Positions 16,139 to 24,608 of a DNA stretch of 60,289 bases are shown here, piece after piece. Source of the DNA: an uncultured Clostridia bacterium. Lineage in GTDB: Bacteria; Bacillota; Clostridia; Oscillospirales; CAG-272. Below the pieces are notes generated by a model that was given only the letters and a program-made list of their open reading frames with translations, made no database searches and was not told the origin of the DNA. The position numbers and the translations under genes were made by a program. The stretch covers positions 1 to 60,289 of the forward strand of contig CANPZU010000012.1 in assembly GCA_947588825.1 (NCBI GenBank), read 5' to 3'. Each line of letters begins with the position of its first letter. Position 1 is the first letter of the stretch.

Positions 16139-17629
16139 ATGATGAAAAAAAGGATTTTTGCCTTGTCTATGGCTCTTCTTTGTCTTGTGTCAACCGTTTT
16201 GGCGCTTGTTTCCTGTGCCGACGCGGATAAAGGTAACGCCAATAACAACGAGGTCAAGAACGATCTTGAACATCTTAACGGTTTAGACTTTGGCGGAGAA
16301 GACGTGACCTTCATAATTGCCGAAGCGGACGGCGACACTTTCCACCGCAGGTCGATTTACATCGATGAAGAAGATACCGACGGCGACGCGGTCAACGAGA
16401 AGCTTTACGCGAGAAACATGTGGGTACAGGAGCTTCTTGACGTCAATATCGTAATGGGACACAGCGAGGACCAAAACGTCAAGACCATGATAGGCGCTCA
16501 GCTTATGGCAGGATCTGACGACTACGACGTTATAGCCGCGCGTCAGTATGACGACATACAGCTTGCTCTTGACGGCGTTATTCTCGATCTCAACACGCTT
16601 GACCAGTACGGTGCCGACTATATAAAATGGGACAGAGAGTACTGGGCGACAAACTATATCGACGCACTTTCCTTCGGCGACAAGACCTTTTGGCTGACGG
16701 GCGACCTCTGCCTTCGCTATACCGGCGGATATTACGCGATGTTTGTAAACACTCCTCTTTACGACACCATATTAAAGCCCAAATACGGCAGCATTTATGA
16801 CGTCGTAAGAAACAAGGACTGGACATATGACACGCTTATCAGTATGGTTTCCGACTGTTATGAGGACGACGGCGACGATAAGGTGGGAATTGAGGACCAA
16901 ATCGGTCTTATGCTTCCCGTTTGGGACAATACAAACGGTCTTGCAATCTCCGCGGGCGTCGTCTTTACAAGATATGACGAGTATGGAACGCCTTCCAATA
17001 ACGTTACTGCCGGTAACTCGACTCTTATCAGCTTCATGGAAAAGTGCAACGAACTTATCAAAACAAAGGGCGTTTACAGCTTTAACCCTCCCAGCTGCAG
17101 TTATCAGGAGGCTATGAGGTACTTCTCAAACGGAACGGTAGTGTTCGTCGCGGGACGTCTCAATCAGGCAGAGCTTTATCTGCGTCAGATGGAAGACGAT
17201 TACTATGTCATCCCTTACCCCATGCTCAATAAGGAACAGGGTACATACTACACCGGCGTTCATGACGCTATCAACATTTACGGAATCAACTACAACATTG
17301 ACGACGAAAGAATAGCAAGAACCGCCGCGACTCTTGAGGCGATGGCGTACGGCTCCTACAAGGACGTTCGTCCCGAGTACTACGACAGCTGCCTTAAATT
17401 CAAGTACACACGTGACACCGAGGCCGCCGAAATGATCGATATCATGCACGACAACGTGTATACCGACTTTGTATTCATTTGGCAGTTCTCAGCCGATATG
17501 AACAGACTCGGATACTTCCTGCGCGAGAACGTCGCAAAGAGCAATCCTACTTCCTCGATAAAGAAGTATGTGAAGAGCTGGGATACCGGACTTGAAAATA
17601 TTCTGGGCAGGATCGACGAAATAGAATAG
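16139..17629 (+). CDS. Extracellular solute-binding lipoprotein, tandem copy 2
   Basis: Also 496 aa, it has the same lipoprotein signal (LLCLVSTVLALVSC) and the same overall sequence as copy 1. Identity is patchy. The DNA at about 14881-15080 and 16707-16904 appears identical base for base, and so does about 15601-15675 versus 17425-17499. The N-terminal 70 residues and the loop around residues 285-330 differ clearly. AAAGGAG precedes two adjacent ATG codons at 16139 and 16142. It has its own promoter. Ligand is unknown, and no permease is adjacent. Confidence 0.85.
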   Translation: MMKKRIFALSMALLCLVSTVLALVSCADADKGNANNNEVKNDLEHLNGLDFGGEDVTFIIAEADGDTFHRRSIYIDEEDTDGDAVNEKLYARNMWVQELLDVNIVMGHSEDQNVKTMIGAQLMAGSDDYDVIAARQYDDIQLALDGVILDLNTLDQYGADYIKWDREYWATNYIDALSFGDKTFWLTGDLCLRYTGGYYAMFVNTPLYDTILKPKYGSIYDVVRNKDWTYDTLISMVSDCYEDDGDDKVGIEDQIGLMLPVWDNTNGLAISAGVVFTRYDEYGTPSNNVTAGNSTLISFMEKCNELIKTKGVYSFNPPSCSYQEAMRYFSNGTVVFVAGRLNQAELYLRQMEDDYYVIPYPMLNKEQGTYYTGVHDAINIYGINYNIDDERIARTAATLEAMAYGSYKDVRPEYYDSCLKFKYTRDTEAAEMIDIMHDNVYTDFVFIWQFSADMNRLGYFLRENVAKSNPTSSIKKYVKSWDTGLENILGRIDEIE

Positions 17630-17695
17630 TATGAACGGTATCGCGCTCCCCTTTGACGGGGCGGCTCGATCGGCTTATAATCATAATCATCCTTC

Positions 17696-17729
17696 GGGGC
17701 TGCGGCATTTTCCATGCGGCAGCCCCCGT
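17696..17729 (+). terminator. Hairpin after the tandem solute-binding genes
   Basis: GGGGCTGC and GCAGCCCC form an 8-bp stem around a 15-base loop. No T-run follows, so it may be a weak terminator or an mRNA 3' stabiliser. Confidence 0.4.
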
Positions 17730-17810
17730 TATGCCATGGCACGCTTTGTGCCGCGTACCCCAAGTAATTTGACAATTGAAAGGCGCCTTATGAGAGGCGG
17801 TGTATTTTTT

Positions 17811-18413
17811 ATGGAGTTTATTGATATCGTGGGGGAATACAGGGTCCTGCCCGTTGTCGAAAATATAAAAAACGAGAATTTCCTTCCTTTAATCGGGGCG
17901 ATTTGCAGCGGCGGTCTTTCAACCCTATGTCTTGGCACCTGGAACGATGGCCTTGCCCCTCTTTTCCCGGCCGCGGGAGATTTTTGTGTCGGCGTGAGAG
18001 TAAGCGATAAAAATCAGGCGCTTGGCGCCTGCTCGGCGGGCGCAAAGTTTGTTTGCAGCTACGGCTTGTCTGAAAACATTTTTGATGTGTGTTCGGAGTA
18101 CGGCGTTTCTTATCTTCCGTGCTGCCTCACTCCTTATGAAATATCAAAGGCGATGGAAATGGGAGTAAATACAATCATGCTCTGCCCGGTAGAATTTTTC
18201 GGCGGCAAGTCACTGTGCGACCGATTAATTTCAATGTTTCCGCGGATCTCATTTATAGCCTGGGATACGTCCGGGTCGAATAAAATCGACACATATCTTC
18301 AAAATCCGAGACTTCTTGCCGCTTGCAGCAGCGACCTCGCCTCGGGCAGTCTTGATCAAATTGCGGCAAAGTGCGCCGCCCATGTGAGCAGGTATTCAAA
18401 AAATACAATATAG
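17811..18413 (+). CDS. KDPG/KHG aldolase-fold protein, apparently without catalytic residues
   Basis: The 200-aa protein aligns by eye with 2-keto-3-deoxy-6-phosphogluconate aldolase (TIM barrel): YRVLPVV (10-16), GAKFVCSYGLSENI (77-90, matching GAQF..SPGL), and MLCPVEFFGG (123-132, matching KFFPAEANGG). In the family the Schiff-base lysine begins that last block; here it is Met123. The catalytic Glu of the RTE block falls on WND (44-46). ATG 17811 is chosen because GAGAGGCGG lies 10 bases upstream and the family starts close to this point; 17790 is a possible alternative. The stop is 10 bases before mnmM, so they probably share a transcript. Confidence 0.75.
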   Translation: MEFIDIVGEYRVLPVVENIKNENFLPLIGAICSGGLSTLCLGTWNDGLAPLFPAAGDFCVGVRVSDKNQALGACSAGAKFVCSYGLSENIFDVCSEYGVSYLPCCLTPYEISKAMEMGVNTIMLCPVEFFGGKSLCDRLISMFPRISFIAWDTSGSNKIDTYLQNPRLLAACSSDLASGSLDQIAAKCAAHVSRYSKNTI

Positions 18414-18423
18414 GATATTAAAT

Positions 18424-18975
18424 ATGATCGACCTTATTAATGTTGAAAAGGAATTTATTCTGCCCCATGTGAAGGAAGGCGGCGTCGCCGTCGATTTTAC
18501 CATGGGCAACGGTCATGACACTCTTTGGCTTTCTTTGCATGTCGGTGAGCTTGGTAAAGTATACGCCTTCGATATTCAAAAACAGGCGCTTGAAAACACC
18601 GCCGCCCTCCTCGAAAGAGAAAACGCCCCCAAAAACTATACTTTAATAAGGGCGTCTCACCATCTTGTTAAAGAGTATGTAAACGAAAAAATATGCGTCG
18701 GTATGTTTAATCTCGGCTACCTTCCCGGCGGCGATAAAAATATAACGACCTTGAGAGATACTACCCTTGCCGCCGTGTTTGCAGCTCTCGATATTCTCGA
18801 TAACGGCGGGGCGCTCCTTATCGCCGTCTACCCCGGCCACGCCGAGGGCGCTCTTGAGGGCGACCTTATCAAAGAAAAACTCTCCGCCCTCAACAGAAAA
18901 GAGTTCTGCGTTTCCTCCTTTCGCATAATAAATTCCCCCGCTTCCCCCTTCTTTTTTCTCGTCGAAAAGAAATAA
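18424..18975 (+). CDS. mnmM: tRNA (mnm5s2U34) methyltransferase MnmM-type (YtqB family)
   Basis: This class I SAM-dependent methyltransferase family carries out the last methylation of the wobble uridine in mnm5s2U tRNAs in Gram-positive bacteria. The 183-aa length fits. Motifs seen are DFTMGNGHDTLWL (24-36, SAM loop), VYAFDIQKQA (46-55), MFNLGYLPGGDK (98-109) and VYPGHAEG (138-145). It starts 10 bases after the aldolase-like gene. The terminator at 19019-19051 ends the unit. Confidence 0.85.
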   Translation: MIDLINVEKEFILPHVKEGGVAVDFTMGNGHDTLWLSLHVGELGKVYAFDIQKQALENTAALLERENAPKNYTLIRASHHLVKEYVNEKICVGMFNLGYLPGGDKNITTLRDTTLAAVFAALDILDNGGALLIAVYPGHAEGALEGDLIKEKLSALNRKEFCVSSFRIINSPASPFFFLVEKK

Positions 18976-19018
18976 ATGAAACTGAAATAATATATAATAC
19001 AGATTATATATGATTGCG

Positions 19019-19051
19019 AAAGCTCGCTTTAACGGCGGGCTTTATTTTTTT
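19019..19051 (+). terminator. Intrinsic terminator after mnmM
   Basis: AAAGCTCGC pairs with GCGGGCTTT (one G-U) around seven bases, followed by ATTTTTTT. Confidence 0.85.
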
Positions 19052-19144
19052 GCGGCGCGCCGGCGGCAACTTGAAAAACGTCGCTTTTAGGCAGCTGCGC
19101 GCCGCCTTTCAAATTTACAAAATACAAAAGCGGCAAAAACAAGC

Positions 19145-19249
19145 AAAAGAGACATTGTCGCGGTACGAAGAAAAACCAAAGACATACCGCAAAGACCGCC
19201 GTTCTGCACGGTATGAAATTTTACGCGCTTTAGGCGGAGTCTCTTTTTT
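19145..19249 (+). ncRNA. Candidate structured RNA with a three-way junction
   Basis: The outer arms AAAAGAGAC (19145-19153) and GTCTCTTTT (19239-19247) pair perfectly, and the right arm runs into T residues. Inside, GCGGTA/TACCGC closes one hairpin (ending about 19190) and CCGCC/GGCGG (about 19196-19200 and 19233-19237) a second. This is the shape of a small RNA or leader with its own terminator. It lies upstream of the promoter of the next gene. It matches no RNA family that I recognise. Confidence 0.4.
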
Positions 19250-19386
19250 AAAAACTATCCGCCGGGGTTCGGCCTGACACAAAAAATTAAACGGTCGGCA
19301 TAAAGAATGCAGTCAACTTTGCCTTAAAGTTTTGGTAATAATAAAAAGTTAATACACTTTAAGACAAAATAATACGGTTTAATACC

Positions 19387-19415
19387 TTGCGCTTCATAAA
19401 ATTTTGTGGTATAAC
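19387..19415 (+). promoter_or_regulatory. Possible promoter of the virion cluster
   Basis: TTGCGC (19387-19392), 17-base spacer, TATAAC (19410-19415), about 85 bases before the first cluster gene. The -35 is a moderate match only. Confidence 0.5.
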
Positions 19416-19499
19416 ATAAATGCGACGAACATACGTTCTGAATTTTGAATAGAAAAATACAAAAAAGAGAAAATCATCCAGTAAAAAAGGAGGCATGGG

Positions 19500-19727
19500 A
19501 TGGCGTACATGTGCAGATACGGCGAGAGAGAGTGCGTATCCTGCGGCAAATGTGAAGAGAAGGGAGAAGAGAGAAATGTGTGTCCCGCGTGCAAAAGAAT
19601 TTGCGAGTGGTACTATCTTGACTCATTCGGCGAGGTCATCGGATGCGAGAGATGCGTAAGGACAGAGAGCGTACGGGAGTACATGTTTGAAATATTTGAA
19701 ATAAAAGAAAAGGAGTGTTGTGATTGA
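19500..19727 (+). CDS. Small Cys-rich (zinc-ribbon-like) protein, first gene of the virion cluster
   Basis: The 75-aa protein holds many cysteines in CxxC pairs: CVSCGKC (12-18), CPACKRIC (28-35) and CERCVR (50-55), with a CCD terminus. This suggests one or two zinc ribbons. AAGGAGG lies six bases before the ATG. Its last codons overlap the TTG start of the next gene. No family is recognised. Position before TerS suggests a regulator or packaging helper, but this is a guess. Confidence 0.65.
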   Translation: MAYMCRYGERECVSCGKCEEKGEERNVCPACKRICEWYYLDSFGEVIGCERCVRTESVREYMFEIFEIKEKECCD

Positions 19728-20077
19728 GCGGGAAAAAAAGCATATTGCAAGAAGGGGACGAAATCTACGAAGTGCTGATCTACAAAGTAAGAAAGGCAAG
19801 GGTGAAAAATGTATGCCGGGTGCTGTTAAAAGCCCCCGTAAGGCAAAGGGTGTACATATACGAGATAGAGTGCGAGGACGGCACGCCCTCGCCGAGGTAT
19901 TATGAAAGCGACATCGGCAAGGTGCTTTTTACCGATATTGAAGATGCGAAACGCAAGCTGCTTGAAAATCTCGATTTTCGAAGTCAGCTTGGAGGCCGGG
20001 ACTTTTCATTTGACGCGTCCGGCCAAATCGACGAGGATAGGGAAAATGCGCGCGATTATGAGGAGAGGGGCGCATGA
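19724..20077 (+). CDS. Hypothetical protein of the virion cluster
   Basis: A 117-aa protein with a beta-rich N-terminal half (ILQEGDEIYEVLIYKVRKARV, VYIYEIECEDG) and a charged C-terminus. It starts at a TTG four bases before the end of the previous gene, with AAGGAG about 10 bases upstream, and its stop overlaps the start of the TerS gene, so translational coupling is likely. No family is recognised. Confidence 0.6.
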   Translation: MSGKKSILQEGDEIYEVLIYKVRKARVKNVCRVLLKAPVRQRVYIYEIECEDGTPSPRYYESDIGKVLFTDIEDAKRKLLENLDFRSQLGGRDFSFDASGQIDEDRENARDYEERGA

Positions 20078-20487
20078 ACGGCAAGAGGGACTACGAATAC
20101 ATAAGGTACGAATACGAGGTTGTAAAAAGAAGCACGGCCGAGCTTGCGAAAAAGTATGAACTGTCAGAGAGCGCGCTTATTCGCAGAATAAAAAAAGAGG
20201 GCTGGGAAAGGTCCGGCTCGGAGAAATGCATGGAGCGTTTGATACGCATTTCAAACAAGCTGGAATGTTCGATTGAGGACGCGTTGTCCGAACCGCTTGA
20301 TATAAAAAGCTGCAAGGAGCTGACGGCGGCGATAAAGGACGCGGTGGCGATAAGGCGCAATCTTTTCAGGCTTCCGACACAGGCGGAGGAATTTGAGCAA
20401 AAGATCAGTTTTGAGAAGCTGAATAAGGCTCGAGAGGAAGATAGCACCGTCAGTGTTGAATTTGCCGAGGACGATTACTGCACATAA
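20074..20487 (+). CDS. Terminase small subunit-like DNA-binding protein
   Basis: The 137-aa protein begins with a helix-turn-helix (YEVVKRSTAELAKKYELS then SALIRRIKKEGW, residues 14-45), as in many TerS proteins that recognise the packaging site. A helical C-terminal half follows. It is directly upstream of the large terminase and overlaps the previous gene by 4 bases. Assignment rests on the HTH plus position. Confidence 0.75.
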   Translation: MNGKRDYEYIRYEYEVVKRSTAELAKKYELSESALIRRIKKEGWERSGSEKCMERLIRISNKLECSIEDALSEPLDIKSCKELTAAIKDAVAIRRNLFRLPTQAEEFEQKISFEKLNKAREEDSTVSVEFAEDDYCT

Positions 20488-20506
20488 ATGTAAGGGTGGT
20501 GAAGCA

Positions 20507-21841
20507 TTGAAGCTTATGATAGACAAGCCCGGCGCCAAGCAGGAGCTTTTTCTTCGCGAGAAGCACCGTTATATCGCCTTCGGAGGCGCGAGGGGCGGAG
20601 GAAAGAGCTGGGCGGTGAGAGTCAAGGCGCTGCTTTTATGTCTGAGGTACGCCGGTATAAAGGTCATGATAATAAGAAAAACCTACAACGAGCTTGAGGC
20701 AAATCATATAATACCCTTAAAAAGCATGGCGCAGGGAGTTATGCGCTACAACGAGAGCAAGAAGCAGATGACATTTTGCAACGGTTCAACGCTTACCTTC
20801 CGTTCCTGCCGAAGCGACGCGGAGCTTGATAAATTTCAGGGAACCGAATTCGATGTGCTGTTTATAGACGAAGCGACGCAGTTCAGCGAGCAGACGTGGG
20901 ACAAGCTCAAGGCGTGTTTAAGGGGCGTGAACGATTTCCCAAAGCGAATATATTTGACCTGCAATCCGGGCGGGATCGGGCACACTTGGGTAAAGCGTCT
21001 CTTTATCGACAAATGTTACAACAAAGGCGAAGATCCGAATGATTACTGTTTCATCCGTTCAAAGGTATTTGACAACAAGGCGCTGCTTACAAGCGATCCG
21101 GACTATTTAAAACAGCTTGAAGCGCTGCCTCCCAAGCTGAAAAAGGCGTGGCTTGAGGGTGACTGGGATATATTCGAAGGGCAGTTTTTCGATGATTTTG
21201 TCATAGGGGACAAAAGGGCGCAAAGCGAGCGGCTTTGGACGCATGTCATTGAGCCGTTTGAGATACCGAGCGACTATGTGATATATCGCAGCTTCGATTT
21301 TGGATACAGCAGGCCGTTTGATTGCTCGTGGTGGGCGATTGATTATGACGGAAGAGCGTATCTTATTTTGCAGCTGTACGGCTGCACCGGCAATCCCAAC
21401 GAAGGGGTGAAATGGGATCCTGACAGGATATTTAAAGAAATACATGCCATCGAGTGCGGACACAGGTGGCTGAAAAACAGGCAAATAATCGGAGTTGCCG
21501 ATCCGTCGATTTGGGACGCATCGAGGGGAGAGGCGATAATCGACACGGCGGACAGAAATTTTGTACATTTTGACAAGGGCGACAATTCAAGGATCGCGGG
21601 CTGGATGCAGTGTCACAAAAGGTTGGCCTTTGATGAAAAGGGCAAGCCGGGAGTACAGTTTTTCAATACCTGCGAGAACGCCATACGCACGCTTCCTCTG
21701 CTGCGTTACAGCGAGCTGCGTCCCGAGGATCTTGACACGACAGGCGAAGATCACTTTGCCGATTCGTTTCGTTATTTTTGCATGGCAAGGCCGATAAAAG
21801 CCAAAACAAGCTTTAAAGATGAAAGGAGCATATTTATCTGA
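20507..21841 (+). CDS. Phage terminase large subunit (packaging ATPase-nuclease)
   Basis: The 444-aa motor protein pumps DNA into the prohead. Walker A is GGARGGGKS (26-34) and Walker B VLFIDEAT (117-124). The nuclease half shows acidic strands SFDFGYS and GVADPSIWD, with DHFADSFRY near the end, the usual three-Asp arrangement. I choose the TTG at 20507 because GGGTGGTG lies six bases upstream; an ATG at 20516 is an alternative. Its TGA overlaps the portal ATG by one base. No inactivating mutation is seen. Confidence 0.93.
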   Translation: MKLMIDKPGAKQELFLREKHRYIAFGGARGGGKSWAVRVKALLLCLRYAGIKVMIIRKTYNELEANHIIPLKSMAQGVMRYNESKKQMTFCNGSTLTFRSCRSDAELDKFQGTEFDVLFIDEATQFSEQTWDKLKACLRGVNDFPKRIYLTCNPGGIGHTWVKRLFIDKCYNKGEDPNDYCFIRSKVFDNKALLTSDPDYLKQLEALPPKLKKAWLEGDWDIFEGQFFDDFVIGDKRAQSERLWTHVIEPFEIPSDYVIYRSFDFGYSRPFDCSWWAIDYDGRAYLILQLYGCTGNPNEGVKWDPDRIFKEIHAIECGHRWLKNRQIIGVADPSIWDASRGEAIIDTADRNFVHFDKGDNSRIAGWMQCHKRLAFDEKGKPGVQFFNTCENAIRTLPLLRYSELRPEDLDTTGEDHFADSFRYFCMARPIKAKTSFKDERSIFI

Positions 21842-23457
21842 TGTCAAACAAAAAAAGCAAAAAAGTAAACCCGCTCGGCAGCCAAAGGCTGGGCAGGGCG
21901 CTTGAAACTCTACAAAAATACAAAAGGGCAAAGGAATCGCTTGAAAAGCGAATAAGCGAAAACGAAAAAAGCTGGTGTCTTTCAAGCGACGCGGCAAAAG
22001 GCAGGGGAGTAAACAGCGCGTGGATGTTCAACAGTATTGCCGGAAAGCATGCCGACGCCATGGATAATATACCTTATGCGGCGGTACTTCCGAGAGAAGA
22101 ATCGGACAGGGAGAGCGCCGAAATTCTTTCAAAGGTACTTCCCACGCTTCTTACCAGAAACGCCTTTGACAAGGTGTGGTCCGACTGCTGGTATGATAAA
22201 CTCAAATACGGGTGCAGCGTTTACGGGGTGTTTTGGGACAGCTCGAAGCTGAACTCGGTGGGAGACGTAAGCATAAAGCGCGTGGACCTTTCCGACCTTT
22301 ACTGGGAGAGCGGAATAGAAAATATACAGGACAGCGAGAATGTCTTTCATGTGACGTACTGGTCAAAGGAAAGGCTGCTTGAGCGCTGGCCGCAGTTATC
22401 TGAAAGCCTCGACCTGCAAGGCAAAGCCAAAGCAGGCATTATATACAGCGCAGACGGCCCCGACACAGAGGGCAAGTACGCGGTGATCGATTGGTACTAC
22501 AAAAAGAGAGTTAACGGCAGGACGCTCCTGCATTACTGCAAGAGCGTGAACGGCCATATACTCTACGCCTCCGAAAACGACGGCTCTTTAAAAGGCGGCG
22601 GCTATTACGATCACGGCAAATACCCCTTTGTTTTTGACCCTCTTTACATCATGCGAAACACGCCTGTGGGATTTGGATGTATTGAGATAATGAAGGGCTG
22701 TCAGGAGCAGATAGATTTGCTTGAGGGAGCCATCATGCAGAATTCACGCATGGCTGCCTACAGGCGGTACTTTGCAAGAGAGGCTTCGGGCATTAACGAA
22801 GAGGAGTTCGCAAGCTGGAATACCCCCATTGTTCACTACAGCGGCTCGGGAAACCCCAAAGAATCGATAATGCCCATAGATGTTCCGACACTCGGCTCGA
22901 TATATCTTGATATGCTCGAATTCAAGGTCAACGAGCTGAAGGAGACCTCGGGAAACCGAGACTTCAGTCAAGGCGGCACTTCCTTCGGTGTCACCGCCGC
23001 CTCCGCCATAGAGGCGCTTCAAGAGGCGGGCAGCAAGCTTTCAAGAGACATGCTCAAAGGATCGTACAGGGCGTTTGAGGAGGTTTGCCTGATTGTCATC
23101 GAGCTTATAAGACAGTTCTACACGCTCCCCCGGTGTTTCAGAATAACCGAAGGGCAGCATGAGAGCTTTTTTGAGTTTGACAACAGCTTTGTCAAAGCAC
23201 GCAAGCAGGGAGTATTCGGAGACAGACTCCCGGTGTTTGACATAGATATCAAGGCGCAAAAGCAGTCTCCCTACACAAAAGCAGCGATAAACAGTCTTGC
23301 GGAAGGATTTTTTGAAAAAGGCTTTTTCTCCCCCGAAAAGAAAGAAGAGGCGCTTATATGCCTTGAAATGATGGATTTCGAGGGCAAGGAAAGAATAAAG
23401 GAGCTTATTTGCTCAAGCGGTACAAGCAAGACGTTTGTTTCATATTCAAATGGGTGA
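21841..23457 (+). CDS. Phage portal protein
   Basis: The 538-aa protein is the ring through which DNA enters the capsid. It has the long helical, moderately charged character of portal proteins, with a block YGCSVYGVFWD (about 121-131), WYYKKRVNGRTLLHYCKS (about 220) and a long helical C-terminal part after FGVTAASAIEALQEA (about 380). The ATG overlaps the terminase stop (TGATG). Assignment is from sequence character and from the standard TerL-portal order. Confidence 0.85.
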   Translation: MSNKKSKKVNPLGSQRLGRALETLQKYKRAKESLEKRISENEKSWCLSSDAAKGRGVNSAWMFNSIAGKHADAMDNIPYAAVLPREESDRESAEILSKVLPTLLTRNAFDKVWSDCWYDKLKYGCSVYGVFWDSSKLNSVGDVSIKRVDLSDLYWESGIENIQDSENVFHVTYWSKERLLERWPQLSESLDLQGKAKAGIIYSADGPDTEGKYAVIDWYYKKRVNGRTLLHYCKSVNGHILYASENDGSLKGGGYYDHGKYPFVFDPLYIMRNTPVGFGCIEIMKGCQEQIDLLEGAIMQNSRMAAYRRYFAREASGINEEEFASWNTPIVHYSGSGNPKESIMPIDVPTLGSIYLDMLEFKVNELKETSGNRDFSQGGTSFGVTAASAIEALQEAGSKLSRDMLKGSYRAFEEVCLIVIELIRQFYTLPRCFRITEGQHESFFEFDNSFVKARKQGVFGDRLPVFDIDIKAQKQSPYTKAAINSLAEGFFEKGFFSPEKKEEALICLEMMDFEGKERIKELICSSGTSKTFVSYSNG

Positions 23458-23462
23458 GGCGG

Positions 23463-23792
23463 ATGATTGAGGCATATTTTGGGGAAGGCGAATTTTCGGT
23501 AACGGGGCATGCGGGATACGCGCCGCACGGCCGCGATATCGTGTGCGCGGGAGTCTCCGCGCTTTGCGCGGCGCTTATTAATTACCTTGATCGCCTTGAT
23601 GAAAAGGGTTTTATATCAATGTACGGTTTAGAGCTGGGAGACGGATTTTTAAGATGCGGAGTCGATAACGATTTTTTGGGGTTCGGCAGGGAGGCTATAA
23701 AGCTCGTTCGCGGCGGGATTGAGCTTGTAGCAAAAGCATATCCCAAAAATGTCTGTGTGAGGACCTTGCCCCGTGTCCCTATAAGAAAATAA
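23463..23792 (+). CDS. Prp-like cysteine protease of the virion cluster (predicted prohead protease)
   Basis: Prp is the cysteine protease that trims the N-terminal extension of ribosomal protein L27 in Firmicutes and can also cut phage capsid proteins. This 109-aa copy has GHAGYAPHGRDIVCAGVSAL with His16 and Cys28. The 12-residue spacing equals the H22/C34 pair of the S. aureus enzyme. GAGGCGG precedes the ATG at 23463; an upstream in-frame start lacks support. It sits between portal and scaffold, the usual prohead-protease slot. Its likely target is the capsid protein, which carries LQRFA at its N-terminus. Confidence 0.88.
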   Translation: MIEAYFGEGEFSVTGHAGYAPHGRDIVCAGVSALCAALINYLDRLDEKGFISMYGLELGDGFLRCGVDNDFLGFGREAIKLVRGGIELVAKAYPKNVCVRTLPRVPIRK

Positions 23793-23816
23793 AAAAGCGA
23801 AAGGAACATCAAAGAA

Positions 23817-24587
23817 GTGAATGAGACAAAAAGTATTCTCTGCACGACAAACAGCGAGCAGGAGAATAAAACGGGCGAGCAAAAAAAGGCCGAGGATGCC
23901 GTGCACGGCATAATTGATATTTCTGCCGACGCCGGGCGGGAGAAAGATTATCTGTTTGAAGAAGAAAATAAGGAAAAAGAGGAGCAGGACGAAGAAAAAG
24001 AGGCGAGCGAAAGCGAGCTTGAAGAGCTTATCAAGGGCAGGTACGCCCGCGCCTTCGGAACAAAGGTGCAAAAGATAATTGACAGGCGCTTTAAACAGAC
24101 AAAGATTATTGAAAATCGGTTAAAGGAGCAGGAGGAGCTTATATCAAAGCTGTGCGTCCTTGTGGGGGAGGACGACTGGCAGCGCCTTTACGGCAAGGTT
24201 GAAAGCCGACTTGCGTCAAAGCCGGAGAAAAGCGAGGGCGAGCTTGCCGAAATGGTTGGCAAAGCAAAGCTGCTGTATCCGGACTTTGACGAAAAGAGAG
24301 AGCTGTCAGTTGAGGCTTTCAAAAAATACGTTGATATAGGGCTTGATTACAGCGAGGCGTACACATTGGCGCACCTTGATCAGATCAAAAGAAAGCTCGT
24401 AAAAGAGGGGGCGAGCCAAGCGGTTCGTTCAATTTCCTCAACCGGTATAAGGCCGGTTGAAGGAGAGGGCGGACACGGTCCGATGCGCTCCTCTAAAAAA
24501 ACAATTTCATCTCTTGAGCCCAAGGAGATAAGAAATCTTATCGAACGGGCGAGAAAGGGTGAAAAAATCAGATTCAGCGATATATAA
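23817..24587 (+). CDS. Scaffold-like phage structural protein
   Basis: The 256-aa protein is highly charged and mostly helical, with a Glu/Lys-rich region at 45-70 and predicted coiled coil around 80-120 (FKQTKIIENRLKEQEELIS). These features and the position directly before the capsid gene fit a scaffold. It starts at GTG; the purine-rich site GAAAGGAACAT is about 12 bases away. No LQxFA-type site is seen at its N-terminus. Confidence 0.75.
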   Translation: MNETKSILCTTNSEQENKTGEQKKAEDAVHGIIDISADAGREKDYLFEEENKEKEEQDEEKEASESELEELIKGRYARAFGTKVQKIIDRRFKQTKIIENRLKEQEELISKLCVLVGEDDWQRLYGKVESRLASKPEKSEGELAEMVGKAKLLYPDFDEKRELSVEAFKKYVDIGLDYSEAYTLAHLDQIKRKLVKEGASQAVRSISSTGIRPVEGEGGHGPMRSSKKTISSLEPKEIRNLIERARKGEKIRFSDI

Positions 24588-24608
24588 GATATATAAAGGA
24601 GAACAAAA

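Larger units (their letters stand above)
18976..19499. other. Intergenic region upstream of the virion cluster
   Basis: It contains the mnmM terminator, a candidate structured RNA (19145-19249) and a probable promoter for the cluster. No attachment-site-like repeat matching the far end of the cluster was found by eye. Confidence 0.5.

Noticed and set aside
23463..23792. Housekeeping Prp between rplU and rpmA
   Set aside because: No ribosomal protein genes are adjacent; it lies between portal and scaffold genes.
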